From contig JAQBHI010000177.1 in NCBI GenBank assembly GCA_032127875.1, forward strand, positions 1-64,000: DNA of 64,000 nucleotides. The letters are read 5' to 3'. Below are positions 1 to 8,330 of the stretch, piece by piece. The notes under the pieces are model-generated. The model worked only from the letters and a program-made list of their open reading frames with translations, was not told the DNA's origin and did no database searches. The position numbers and the translations under genes are program-made. The stretch's first letter is position 1. The number at the start of each line of letters is the position of its first letter. The stretch is from CADEEV01 sp032127875 (GTDB lineage Bacteria; Acidobacteriota; Vicinamibacteria; Fen-336).

Positions 1-1
1 G

Positions 2-568
2 GTCATCAAGAACATGCTCTTCGACCAGTACCTGCGCGCCCATCGCCAGGCCGAGGAGCTGATCAAGCGCGGCGAATCGAAGACCCTGGAGTTCAAGTCC
101 ACCCTGAGCTGGAGCCTCAAGGAGGACCGCCAAGACGACCACGGCGTGACACACGCCGTCCTGAAGACTATCGGGGCGTTCCTGAACACCGAGGGTGGCG
201 ACCTCCTGATCGGCGTCTCGGACGACGCCTCGATCGTCGGCATAGAGCGCGACCAACTGGAAAGCGACGACAAGTTCATGCGCCACCTGGCGCAGGTCGT
301 CCGCAACGGCCTCGGCGACCGGGCCGGCACCTGCATCGACCCGAGGATGCAGATCGTCGAGGGCAAGACGGTCTGCGTGGTGAGCTGCCAGCGCAGCCCC
401 GAACCGGTATTTCTCAAGTGGAAGGGGATGGAAACGAACCCCGACGGTGATTTCTTCGTGCGCGCCGGTCCCGGAACAGTCAAGCTGCCCCCCGACAGCG
501 CCGTTCAGTACATCCGCACTCGTTTCCAGAAACCCGATAGCGCACGAAATGAGGCCGCTCAGGACTAG
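2..568 (+). CDS. AlbA_2 (Schlafen-type) putative DNA-binding domain protein, 5' end cut by window edge
   Basis: The frame is open from base 2 with no stop to the left, so the ATG at 14 may be internal and the gene probably starts outside the window. The visible part (184 aa from that ATG) carries the AlbA_2 fold signature: GESKTLEFKST at about residues 20-30 and IGAFLNTEGGDLLIGVSD at 53-70. The family is found in transcription regulators, helicases and defence proteins, and this domain alone does not give a function. The protein ends about 100 residues after the AlbA_2 core with no recognisable extra domain, so any partner domain would be N-terminal and unseen. The following gene (mtnP) has its own promoter-like site, so there is no clear operon link. 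Confidence 0.7.
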   Translation, partial: VIKNMLFDQYLRAHRQAEELIKRGESKTLEFKSTLSWSLKEDRQDDHGVTHAVLKTIGAFLNTEGGDLLIGVSDDASIVGIERDQLESDDKFMRHLAQVVRNGLGDRAGTCIDPRMQIVEGKTVCVVSCQRSPEPVFLKWKGMETNPDGDFFVRAGPGTVKLPPDSAVQYIRTRFQKPDSARNEAAQD

Positions 569-612
569 ACGCTCATATCGCAGGTGAAATGCACGTCCAT
601 CGCTCGCTTTCG

Positions 613-641
613 TTGCAAGCGGCCCGCGAGCGTCCTAGTAT
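613..641 (+). promoter_or_regulatory. Promoter-like site before mtnP
   Basis: TTGCAA (613-618) and TAGTAT (636-641) are separated by 17 bases. The -10 box lies 9 bases before the mtnP ATG at 651, and there is no Shine-Dalgarno in between, so the mRNA may start almost at the start codon. Confidence 0.45.
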
Positions 642-650
642 CCACGCGCC

Positions 651-1532
651 ATGAACAGCGAACGTGCAGAAGTCGGAATAATCGGCGGCAGCGGGCTCTA
701 CGAGATCGAGGGCTTCACCGAGCGGCGCGAGGTGAAGATCGAGACGCCGTTCGGCTCTCCATCGGACGCCTTCATTCTGGGAACGCTCGAGAGCTGCCAC
801 GTCGCCTTCCTGCCCCGGCACGGTCGCGGCCACCGGATCTTGCCGCACGAGCTGCCGTTCCAGGCCAACCTGTGGGCGATGAAGTCGCTGGGCGTCGAGC
901 GGATTCTCTCCGTGTCGGCGGTCGGCTCGCTCAAGGAGAAGTACGCGCCGCTCGACATCGTGATCCCCGATCAGTTCGTGGATCGCACGCTCGGGCGCCG
1001 CTCGACGTTCTTTGGCCGGGGCCTCGTGGCTCACGTGGGCTTCGCGCATCCGTTTTGCAGCCCACTCTCCAAAGCCGCCGCCGCCGCCTGCGCCGAGGTC
1101 GGCACCAAGCGCCACGAGGGCGGCACCTACGTCTGCATTGAGGGCCCGCATTTCTCGACGCTCGCGGAGTCGCAGCTCTACCGCTCGTGGGGCATGGACG
1201 TGATCGGGATGACGAACCTGCAGGAGGCCAAGCTGGCCCGCGAGGCCGAGATCTGTTACGTCACCCTGGCCATGGTCACAGACTACGACTGCTGGCATCC
1301 CGAACACGACGCAGTCAGCGTCGACCAGATCGTCGACAACCTGGGCAAGAACGCGCAAGCCGCGAAGGCCGTGCTGCGTGCCCTCCTGCGGCGGCTGCCC
1401 AGCAGTCGCGAGTGCGAGTGTGCGCGGGCGCTTCGGCATGCGCTGTTCACCGCGCCGGATCTGGTTCCCGAGGAAACCAAGCGGATGCTGCAGCCGATCA
1501 TCGGGCGCTACATGCCCGTGGCAGCGCGCTAG
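651..1532 (+). CDS. mtnP: S-methyl-5'-thioadenosine phosphorylase
   Basis: This is a 293-aa cytosolic enzyme of the PNP/MTAP phosphorylase family. It cleaves methylthioadenosine, a by-product of polyamine and related synthesis, with phosphate to adenine and 5-methylthioribose-1-phosphate. Visible family motifs are GGSGLY (12-17), PRHGRGH (56-61 and following), the glycine-rich SAVGSL (89-94), EGPHFST (164-170), GMTNLQEAKLAREAEICY (186-203) and TDYDCW (210-215). The Asp in TDYDCW and the GMTN signature favour MTAP over purine nucleoside phosphorylase. Length is normal for the family. The stop TAG overlaps the GTG of the PfkB kinase, so the two are translationally coupled and probably act together in nucleoside salvage. 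Confidence 0.93.
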   Translation: MNSERAEVGIIGGSGLYEIEGFTERREVKIETPFGSPSDAFILGTLESCHVAFLPRHGRGHRILPHELPFQANLWAMKSLGVERILSVSAVGSLKEKYAPLDIVIPDQFVDRTLGRRSTFFGRGLVAHVGFAHPFCSPLSKAAAAACAEVGTKRHEGGTYVCIEGPHFSTLAESQLYRSWGMDVIGMTNLQEAKLAREAEICYVTLAMVTDYDCWHPEHDAVSVDQIVDNLGKNAQAAKAVLRALLRRLPSSRECECARALRHALFTAPDLVPEETKRMLQPIIGRYMPVAAR

Positions 1533-2437
1533 TGTCGATCCTGGTCGTGGGGAGTGTCGCGTACGACACGGTCGACACGCCGTTCGGCAAGGCTGAGCGC
1601 GTGCTGGGCGGCAGCGCGTCGTTCTTCTCGGTGGCGGCGGCGCTGTTCGCCCCCGTGAACCTGGTCGGCGTCGTCGGCAGCGACTTCGGTGAGAAGCAAC
1701 TCGCCGCCTTCGAGGGGCGTCCGATCGACCTCGCGGGGCTCGAGCGCGCGGAGGGGAAGACCTTCCATTGGCAGGGGAGGTATTCGTACGACCTGAACGC
1801 GCGCGACACGATCGCCACCGACCTCAACGTCTTCGAGTTCTTCAAGCCGCGCATTCCAGAGAGCTACCGCACTTCCGAGATCGTCTTCCTCGGCAACATC
1901 GACCCCGTGCTCCAGCTCGACGTGCTGAAGCAGGTCGACAAGCCGCGCATCGTGGCCTGCGACACCATGAATTTCTGGATCTCCGGTAAGCCCTCCGAAT
2001 TGAAGGAGACGCTGGCGCGCGTCGACGTGCTGCTGATCAACGACGCCGAGGCACGCCAGTTATCGGGCGAGTGGAACATCGTCAAGGCCTCGCGCGCGAT
2101 CCGCGCGATGGGGCCGCGCACCCTCGTCGTCAAGAAAGGCGAACACGGCGTGCTGATGTTCTCCGAGCACGGCTCGTTCGCGGCGCCGGCCTATCCGCTC
2201 GAGAACGTCTTTGATCCGACGGGCGCCGGCGACACCTTCGCCGGCGGCTTCATCGGGTATCTGGCCGGGGCTGACGAGAGCGATGAAAGCCTGCGCCGCG
2301 CCGTGATCATGGGCAGCACGCTCGCCTCGTTCTGCGTCGAGGCCTTCAGCCTCGACCGGCTGCTGGCACTCACCCGTAGCGAGATCGCTGATCGCTTCCT
2401 GCTGTTCAAGCGCCTCACGCACTTCGAGAATCTGTAG
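1532..2437 (+). CDS. PfkB-family sugar/nucleoside kinase
   Basis: The start is a GTG that overlaps the mtnP stop (TAGTG), giving 301 aa. The ribokinase/PfkB fold is shown by the N-terminal VLGGSASF (24-31) sugar-binding region and the C-terminal DPTGAGDTFAGGF (228-240), with Asp234 as expected catalytic base and GAGD as the anion hole. The substrate cannot be read from the sequence. Coupling to methylthioadenosine phosphorylase suggests adenosine or a methylthioribose-type product. An upstream start in the same frame is excluded because it would lie inside mtnP. Confidence 0.88.
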   Translation: MSILVVGSVAYDTVDTPFGKAERVLGGSASFFSVAAALFAPVNLVGVVGSDFGEKQLAAFEGRPIDLAGLERAEGKTFHWQGRYSYDLNARDTIATDLNVFEFFKPRIPESYRTSEIVFLGNIDPVLQLDVLKQVDKPRIVACDTMNFWISGKPSELKETLARVDVLLINDAEARQLSGEWNIVKASRAIRAMGPRTLVVKKGEHGVLMFSEHGSFAAPAYPLENVFDPTGAGDTFAGGFIGYLAGADESDESLRRAVIMGSTLASFCVEAFSLDRLLALTRSEIADRFLLFKRLTHFENL

Positions 2438-2468
2438 CGCTGTAGACTGAGCCCTTTACGGAGGCCTC

Positions 2469-3746
2469 ATGCAAAGACTTTTCCTCGCCCCCCTGCTGGC
2501 CTTGAGCCTCGCGGCCGCCGCTGCCGAGCCGCCCTCCAGGCTGGCGGTGAGAGCAGCCAAGCTCATCGATGGCAGAGGCGGCGCGCCACTGCTAGGCGCC
2601 GTGGTGCTGATCGAGGGCGAACGCATCACGGCCGTCGGCTCGGGCCTGCCGATTCCAGCTGGGACGCGAGTCCTCGACCTCGGGGGCGCGACGCTGCTGC
2701 CGGGCCTGATCGACATGCACGTGCATCTCACGGCTCGCGCCGATCGGCATGGCTATCGGGCCCTCGCTGCCTCGCTGCCGAAGCAGACGCTGGACGGGGC
2801 GGCGAACGCCCGCATCACGCTGCTCGCGGGCTTCACGACCGTGCGTAACGTCGGCGCCGACGGCTTCAGTGACGTGGCGCTGCGCGACGCGATCGCCGAA
2901 GGCGAGATTCCCGGCCCGCGCTTGCTGGTTTCGGGCCCCGCACTCGGGATCACGGGCGGCCACTGCGACAACAACCTGCTGCCGGCGGAATGGAACGCCA
3001 GGGGCGAGGGCGTCGCCGATGGTCCCAACGCAGCCCGTGCCAGGGTGCGCGAGAACTTCAAGTATGGCGCCGACCTGATCAAGATCTGCGCGAGCGGCGG
3101 GGTGCTTTCCAAGGGCGACGCCGTCGGCGCGCCGCAGTACACGATCGAGGAAATGACCGCGATCGCGAACGAGGCGCACCGCCAGGGCAAGAAGGTCGCC
3201 GCCCACGCCCACGGCACGCTGTCGATCAAGGAGGCGATCGCGTCCGGCGTCGACAGCATCGAGCACTCGAGCCTGATCGACGACGAGGGCATCCGGATGG
3301 CCAAGGAGCAGGGCACGGTCCTCGTCATGGACATCTACAACGACGACTACATCCTCCAGGAGGGCGAGAAGGCCGGCATCCTTCCCGAGTCGATCGAGAA
3401 GGAGAAGGCGATCGGCAAGGCCCAGCGCGAAAGCTTCGAGCGAGCGACCCGGGCCGGGGCGAAGATGGCCTTCGGCACCGACGCAGGCGTCTATCCCCAT
3501 GGCGACAATGCAAGGCAGTTCACGTACATGGTCCAGTACGGCATGGCGCCGATGCAGGCGATCCAGGCGGCCACCCTGAACGCGGCCGAAGCGCTCGGCT
3601 GGCGGGATCGCGTTGGAAGCGTCGAGGCCGGAAAATTCGCGGACCTGATCGCCGTCAGCGGCGACCCGCTAGGCGAGATACGCGTTCTGGAGAGCGTGTC
3701 CTTCGTGATGAAGGGCGGCGAGGTCGCGAAGAACACGCTGCGCTGA
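2469..3746 (+). CDS. Exported metal-dependent amidohydrolase (imidazolonepropionase/Xaa-Pro dipeptidase-like)
   Basis: This is a 425-aa protein with an N-terminal signal peptide (Leu/Ala-rich core, cleavage near AAAE at 17-20), so periplasmic. The amidohydrolase fold is supported by HVH at 84-86 after IDMHVHL, by the region DLIKICASGGVLSKGD (candidate metal-bridging lysine), by VAAHAHG and SIEHSS (metal histidines) and by FGTDAG (catalytic Asp). This subgroup includes bacterial enzymes that cleave prolyl dipeptides and related amides; the exact substrate is unknown. A good Shine-Dalgarno (GGAGG, 2460-2464) precedes the ATG. The stop TGA overlaps the ATG of the next membrane protein (TGATG), so they form an operon. 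Confidence 0.88.
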   Translation: MQRLFLAPLLALSLAAAAAEPPSRLAVRAAKLIDGRGGAPLLGAVVLIEGERITAVGSGLPIPAGTRVLDLGGATLLPGLIDMHVHLTARADRHGYRALAASLPKQTLDGAANARITLLAGFTTVRNVGADGFSDVALRDAIAEGEIPGPRLLVSGPALGITGGHCDNNLLPAEWNARGEGVADGPNAARARVRENFKYGADLIKICASGGVLSKGDAVGAPQYTIEEMTAIANEAHRQGKKVAAHAHGTLSIKEAIASGVDSIEHSSLIDDEGIRMAKEQGTVLVMDIYNDDYILQEGEKAGILPESIEKEKAIGKAQRESFERATRAGAKMAFGTDAGVYPHGDNARQFTYMVQYGMAPMQAIQAATLNAAEALGWRDRVGSVEAGKFADLIAVSGDPLGEIRVLESVSFVMKGGEVAKNTLR

Positions 3747-4453
3747 TGGTGCTCGCCGCGCTGGTGCTGGTCACGGCGCTCTCCTATCCGATCGGGATCG
3801 CGCTGGGGAGCCCGTGGCTGCTGGCGATCCTGAACACGGCGCCGGGCTACTGGCTGATGATCACGAGGCTTCGCGCAGGCGACCGGCGTGGCGCGGTGAT
3901 CGCGGTGCTGCTGTGGGCCGCCACGCTGGGCGTCTGTGGAACGTTGTGCTTCGCGCTTTGGCCGCGCGATCCGGCACAGGCAGTCTTGAACGGCCCCGGC
4001 TACCGTGAGGAGATGTTCGGCTGGATCTGCACCGGCGCCGGCTCGGAAGGCAACTGGCGGTTGTTTCTGCCGCAGCACCTGCTCCACCTGACAGCCTTCG
4101 TCGCACTGAGCCTGGCGACCGCGAGCTTGTTTTCGATCCTGTTCGGCGCGGTGCTCATGAACTACATGTCGTTCTACGTGGCGTCGCTGGCCCGAACCGG
4201 CCTGCCTGCGGGAGCGGTGCTGCTCCTGGGCTGGCAGCCCTGGGCCGTGTGCCGCGTCACGGCGTTCTGCATCCTCGGATCGGTGCTTGCCGTGCCGTTG
4301 CTGCGACGCGTTCGGCCCGGACGCTATGCGAGCCTGGCCCCGGCTCGACCCTACCTTTTCGTGGCTGCTGCCGGCATCGCAGCGGACTGGCTGCTCAAGG
4401 CCGCTTTCGCGCCGAGCTGGGGTCTCATGTTGCGGAAGTATCTGTGCCTCTGA
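3746..4453 (+). CDS. Multi-pass membrane protein of unknown function
   Basis: The ATG overlaps the TGA of the upstream amidohydrolase, giving 235 aa. The sequence is very hydrophobic with about six predicted membrane spans: roughly residues 2-20, 22-38, 50-70, 110-140, 150-175 and 205-222. I do not recognise a family. A polar segment around 76-100 holds WICTGAGSE and would lie between spans. Coupled translation with the exported amidohydrolase suggests shared expression, not a known shared role. Its 3' end overlaps the convergent radical SAM gene by 29 bases. Confidence 0.7.
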   Translation: MVLAALVLVTALSYPIGIALGSPWLLAILNTAPGYWLMITRLRAGDRRGAVIAVLLWAATLGVCGTLCFALWPRDPAQAVLNGPGYREEMFGWICTGAGSEGNWRLFLPQHLLHLTAFVALSLATASLFSILFGAVLMNYMSFYVASLARTGLPAGAVLLLGWQPWAVCRVTAFCILGSVLAVPLLRRVRPGRYASLAPARPYLFVAAAGIAADWLLKAAFAPSWGLMLRKYLCL

Positions 4454-6068
4454 GCAGGGCCTTGAGCCCGCGCCAGGCGCGGCGCGGCCACGGGATGCCC
4501 GCCCGCTCCAACCGCACCAGGCCCTGACGACCGCGGACGACGAGGCTCTCACGCCACGACAGCCGACGCGCCTCGCTCGACTTGCGGACGATCGGGCAGT
4601 CTTCCGAGTCGAGGCAGTAACGATGGAATCGGCCCGCCGCCAGGTCGTGGCGGATCTCCTGCATCAGCCGACCGTTCCAGGCTTCCCGATAGCCCGTCGT
4701 CGGGGCAATGCTCTTGCCGCCGAAGCAGCAGGGCAGCACGCCGCGGCGCAGGATGTAGAGGCTCGTCCACGGTTCGGTGCAGGCAGGCAGCCGCTCGCGA
4801 CCCAGTGACGGCAAGGGCCCCGGCGGCGTCTGGGTCGAGCCTTCCACCGGAGCCCGAGTCATCGTCTCGGCTTCGGCGCGCGGCGGCGCCTCCCTTTCGT
4901 TCACGCCGAGCGCTTCGAGGGCCTCGCGCCGGCCTTCTGCAAAGGCCTCGTGGAAGCTGGCTTCCATGGAGCCACCGAAGTCCATCTGGTCGGCGAGCGG
5001 CACTCCCAGGCGCGCGCACAGCTCGGCCACCCTGCCGCTGATGCGAACCTTCTCTTCGAAGGGCAGGATCTCCTTCTGGTAGTCGAAGCGGTAGCCCGCG
5101 CGATCCCACGTGAGGTCGAGCGCCGTGCCGTCGTTGAGCGGCCGCAGCACCATTCGATCGGGCTTGAGATCGGCGGCGAGCCGCACGAAAGCGCCCACCT
5201 CGTGGAGGTTCGCCGGCATCGGCATGAAGACCAGGTAGACGAGCGGGAGTTTCCCCGGCCCGCCTTTGGCCGCGATCAGCCGCCGCACGTTGGCGACGAG
5301 TTGGTCGAAGCGGCCGTTGCGGAGCCGGGCATAGGTCGCCGCCGTCGCCGCATCGAAGGAGATATAGACGTGCATGTTGCGGCCGAGCAGCTTCGCGATG
5401 TGGCGGTCGGTGAGGATCTGGCCGTTGATCGTGATCTCGAGCATCTTGCCGCGCTCGCCGAAGGCATCCAGGACATCTTCGATGTTCTTGCCCATGAACG
5501 GCTCGCCGATCGAGCAGTTCACGAGTTCGGCCGCATCGTCGAAGAAAGCGCCCCACTCGTCCAAGGTTTCGAGCGTGAACGGAAGCTCGGTGTTTGCGCC
5601 CTCCAGGTCCTTGCTGTAATCCCAGGCGCAGTAGACGCAAGGCGGCTTGACGTTGCAAGCACCCTCGACGTCGATGCCGAGCTTCACCGGCATGGACGCG
5701 AGCTGGGTAGCGCCGCGCAGCATCTCCGCGAGGTTCGTCACGGCGTTGCGTTGCTGCCGCGCGACGTGATCGTGGCGGCGGGGGTCGGCGTGCAGCCTTG
5801 GCGAGCGCACCTCGACGGCGAGCGTCCGCTCATCCCCCGGGTAGTGCTCGCGCGGAAACGGCGGGTTCGCCTGAAGCGTCAGCCCCGCCGCGCCCGCGGG
5901 GACACCCATCGAAACGCCGTTCCAGCCGCGCGCCAACGGCCAGACCTGGGCCGCGGGCGAGCTGACGGCGAGCCACTGTGTTAGGTCGTGAAACGGCGAG
6001 CGCACCCACAGTTCGAGGAAGCGCTCCACCGGAGCCGGCTCGAAGCCGATCTCGCCGCGCGGTGACAT
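4425..6068 (-). CDS. Radical SAM protein with SPASM-like C-terminal cysteines; 5' end probably frameshifted
   Basis: From the ATG at 6068 the protein is 547 aa. It shows a radical SAM cluster with unusual spacing, C138-x5-C144-x2-C147 (ACNVKPPCVYC), followed by a TIM-barrel-like region with GEPFMG and VYISFDA. A C-terminal Cys-rich segment (ACTEP, PCCFGG, YCLDSEDC) resembles an auxiliary-cluster SPASM/Twitch domain. The reaction is unknown; such proteins modify peptides, sugars or lipids. Coding-like sequence continues upstream of 6068 (CFGDGFYAEERGDE), but no in-frame start exists there. A well-placed Shine-Dalgarno and ATG at 6126 are one base out of frame, so the real start is likely 6126 (566 aa after removing one base near 6121-6123). 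It follows a receiver protein and lpxB on the same strand. Confidence 0.8.
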   Translation of the reverse strand: MSPRGEIGFEPAPVERFLELWVRSPFHDLTQWLAVSSPAAQVWPLARGWNGVSMGVPAGAAGLTLQANPPFPREHYPGDERTLAVEVRSPRLHADPRRHDHVARQQRNAVTNLAEMLRGATQLASMPVKLGIDVEGACNVKPPCVYCAWDYSKDLEGANTELPFTLETLDEWGAFFDDAAELVNCSIGEPFMGKNIEDVLDAFGERGKMLEITINGQILTDRHIAKLLGRNMHVYISFDAATAATYARLRNGRFDQLVANVRRLIAAKGGPGKLPLVYLVFMPMPANLHEVGAFVRLAADLKPDRMVLRPLNDGTALDLTWDRAGYRFDYQKEILPFEEKVRISGRVAELCARLGVPLADQMDFGGSMEASFHEAFAEGRREALEALGVNEREAPPRAEAETMTRAPVEGSTQTPPGPLPSLGRERLPACTEPWTSLYILRRGVLPCCFGGKSIAPTTGYREAWNGRLMQEIRHDLAAGRFHRYCLDSEDCPIVRKSSEARRLSWRESLVVRGRQGLVRLERAGIPWPRRAWRGLKALLRGTDTSAT

Positions 6069-6185
6069 CCAGCGGAACGGAACCTCGTCGCCGCGTTCCT
6101 CGGCGTAGAAACCGTCGCCGAAACATAGTCCTCCGGGGCTCGACCGGCCCGTCGTGAGGAGCTGAGGTATTGCCGTGGCGCGACC

Positions 6186-6569
6186 CTAGGCGAGGTTCGT
6201 GCCCGACTCCAGCATCGTGTTCACGATGGTCAGGAGCTTGTTCGCCGTGAATGGCTTGTTGATGTACATGACCGCGCCCGATTCGAAGCCCTCGGCCAGC
6301 GCCTCGCCGCCGCCCTTCGCCGTCAGGAAGATCACCGGGATGTCCTTGAGCCGCGGATCTTCCTTGATCTTGCGGCAGACGGTGAAGCCATCCACCTCGG
6401 GCATCATCACGTCGAGGAGCACGAGATCGAAGCTCTGCTCCGCCAGCAGCTTGAGCGCCTCGGCACCACCGCCGGCCCCGGTCACCTCGAAGCCCTTCTG
6501 CTCGAGGATGCTCCGCTCCAGATTCAGGATGTTCTCGTCGTCGTCGACGACAAGGATGCGCTTCGCCAT
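6186..6569 (-). CDS. Single-domain response regulator (CheY-like receiver)
   Basis: This 127-aa protein is one receiver domain with no output domain. Conserved residues are Asp9/Asp10 (acidic pair), Asp53 (phospho-acceptor in LLDVMMP), Thr83 and Lys105 (KP). It would be phosphorylated by an unlinked histidine kinase and act by protein contact. ATG 6569 is chosen because GGAGG lies 6 bases upstream; a TTG at 6575 is in the same frame but less likely. The stop of the preceding gene overlaps the start (TGATG). The next gene downstream is the radical SAM protein, in the same frame after this stop. Confidence 0.9.
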   Translation of the reverse strand: MAKRILVVDDDENILNLERSILEQKGFEVTGAGGGAEALKLLAEQSFDLVLLDVMMPEVDGFTVCRKIKEDPRLKDIPVIFLTAKGGGEALAEGFESGAVMYINKPFTANKLLTIVNTMLESGTNLA

Positions 6570-7009
6570 CAGCAACCTCCGGGGTCCGACCGGCCAACGC
6601 CCGATTGCGCGGCGATTCTAGCAATCTCGCCTGGGCTTGTCAGCATCGACTCCATTTCCCACAGCAGAAAGAACAGCGTGCCCGGGCGGGTGCGAAGCGG
6701 AGCGAGCGCCGCGGCAGCGCTCAGCAGGCTTCTCGCCGCCGCCACCGCCGGCTCCTCGGCGGGGCCCAGCCACCTGTCCAGGAAACCGCGGACCAGGTTC
6801 TCGTCGCCGTCGCCCCAGGCGCCCTCGAGCTTGCGCAGGACGCGGCGGGCGAGGCGGCACTCGGCGCGTGATGGCGCCGGCCAGGCTCCCTGCCCCCTGG
6901 CGACTCCCGCCAGCGACCGAAGGCGCAGTTCGAGCAGCGCCAGATACGCGTCCCGGTCGCCGCTAGGCGGGAGGACGCGTGCCACGGCCCTGGTGAGTGG
7001 GTGAGTCAC
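6569..7009 (-). CDS. Uncharacterised small alpha-helical protein
   Basis: This 146-aa protein starts at a GTG that overlaps the lpxB stop (GTGA) and ends on the start of the receiver gene (TGATG), so it is translated as part of the lpxB operon. It is rich in Arg, Ala and Leu with several amphipathic helices and no signal peptide or motif that I recognise. Conservation of the overlapping junctions on both sides supports that it is a real gene. Function unknown. Confidence 0.6.
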   Translation of the reverse strand: MTHPLTRAVARVLPPSGDRDAYLALLELRLRSLAGVARGQGAWPAPSRAECRLARRVLRKLEGAWGDGDENLVRGFLDRWLGPAEEPAVAAARSLLSAAAALAPLRTRPGTLFFLLWEMESMLTSPGEIARIAAQSGVGRSDPGGC

Positions 7010-8154
7010 GACGCCTGAGGCAGGTAGCCTGCCACCAGCGCCGCCGCCCTGGCCGCAGCACCCGGCTCGCCCAGCCGAAGGCGAACCTCGGCCAGGTCCT
7101 CGCGCATCTTCGCGGCACGCGCGGGGTCTCCCAGCAGTTCGAGCGCTTCGCTAGCCACGCGCTCGGCCGTGAAGTCGCCCTGCATCAGCTCAGGCACCAC
7201 GCTGCGGCCGGCGATCAGGTTTACCATTGCGAACTGGCTGACACGCAGCAAGGGCCGGCCCAGCGCGTAGGTCAGCGGCGAGACTCGATACACGACGACC
7301 ATTGGCAGGCCCTGGAGCGCCGCTTCGACGGTTGCCGTACCCGAAGCTACCAGCCCGGCCGAGGCCGAGGCGAGCGCCTCATGAGTGCGGCCGCGCACCA
7401 GCTGCACGCCGGATCGCGCCCGCGCCGCAGCAAAGATCTCCTCCGGCAGGCTCGGCGCTGCGGCGAGCAGGAACTGGACGTCCGGGCGCCGCGCGGCGAT
7501 GTGTTCCAGCGCCCCGAGCAGAGGTGGCAGGTTGTGCCTCACCTCCTGCGGCCGGCTGCCCGGAAGCACCGCCAGGACCGGCCTGCCCGGATCGAAGCCG
7601 AGCTCCCGAAGCATGGCTGCCTTGTCCGATACGGGTTTGACGTGGTCGAGCAACGGATGGCCGACGAAGCTGACAGGCACACCCGCATCCCGATAGATCG
7701 CCTCCTCGAAGGGAAACAGCACCAGCATCCGCGCGACGCTCTCGCGGATCGTGCGGATGCGACCTGGGCGCCAGGCCCACACCTGGGGCGACACGTAGTA
7801 GACGACCGGGATGCCACGCCGCTTCAGTTCGCGGGCCAGCCGCAGGTTGAAATCGGGATAGTCGACGAGGACCGCGACATCGGGCCGGGCCCGGTCCGCT
7901 TCGGCGAGGATTCGCTTGAAGATCGTCCGCAGCTCGCCAAGATGCTTCACGACCTCGAGCAACCCGACCACGGCAACGTCGCGGACGTGGGCGACGAGTT
8001 GCACGCCGGCAGCCGCTCCATGCTCTCCGGCCAGGCCGAAGGCGCCGAGGTCGGGCCGGTTCGAGCGCAGCTCCGCGACGAGTTCGCCGCCATAGGCGTC
8101 ACCCGAGGGCTCACCGCAGGACAAGAGGAGGCGCGGAGGAATTTTCAGGCTCAC
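7006..8154 (-). CDS. lpxB: Lipid-A-disaccharide synthase
   Basis: This GT19 glycosyltransferase joins UDP-2,3-diacylglucosamine and lipid X to make the lipid-A disaccharide at the inner face of the cytoplasmic membrane. The GTG at 8154 gives 382 aa, the usual length. Family motifs include SCGEPSGDAYGGEL near the N-terminus (residues about 9-22), VDYPDFNLRLA, YYVSPQVWAW and the C-terminal GSRPQEV / SGTATVEAAL blocks. It is the first gene of a minus-strand operon that continues into a small unknown, a receiver protein and a radical SAM protein. Other lpx genes are not in the window. A TATACT box lies 7 bases before the GTG. The gene shows that the cell makes lipid A. Confidence 0.93.
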   Translation of the reverse strand: MSLKIPPRLLLSCGEPSGDAYGGELVAELRSNRPDLGAFGLAGEHGAAAGVQLVAHVRDVAVVGLLEVVKHLGELRTIFKRILAEADRARPDVAVLVDYPDFNLRLARELKRRGIPVVYYVSPQVWAWRPGRIRTIRESVARMLVLFPFEEAIYRDAGVPVSFVGHPLLDHVKPVSDKAAMLRELGFDPGRPVLAVLPGSRPQEVRHNLPPLLGALEHIAARRPDVQFLLAAAPSLPEEIFAAARARSGVQLVRGRTHEALASASAGLVASGTATVEAALQGLPMVVVYRVSPLTYALGRPLLRVSQFAMVNLIAGRSVVPELMQGDFTAERVASEALELLGDPARAAKMREDLAEVRLRLGEPGAAARAAALVAGYLPQAS

Positions 8155-8161
8155 CGAGCCG

Positions 8162-8167
8162 AGTATA
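8162..8167 (-). promoter_or_regulatory. -10 box of a probable leaderless lpxB promoter
   Basis: On the minus strand TATACT is followed by 7 bases and the lpxB GTG (8154). There is no Shine-Dalgarno, so transcription probably starts at or within a base or two of the start codon. Confidence 0.45.
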
Positions 8168-8330
8168 GAGCCTGTCCCCGGCCCGCAGGCTGCTCGCTTG
8201 TCCCCTGGGAAGGACAGCCCGACGCTCGCCTCCTGTTGCCAACCTCCTGATTCCCGAAGGCTTCCGCCTTTGGCAGTGTCGGCACATGGATTGCTGTTCT
8301 GTTTGAGTGCAGAATGGTGGGGAGGAAGAA

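Noticed and set aside
2..568. Defence island around the AlbA_2 protein
   Set aside because: The gene is truncated by the window edge and followed by metabolic genes; no other defence-type gene is visible.
573..1439. Long antisense frames (for example opposite mtnP, opposite the S41-like gene and opposite the M19 gene)
   Set aside because: High G+C makes long chance frames common; these have Arg/Ala/Pro-rich nonsense composition and lie fully over well-supported genes.
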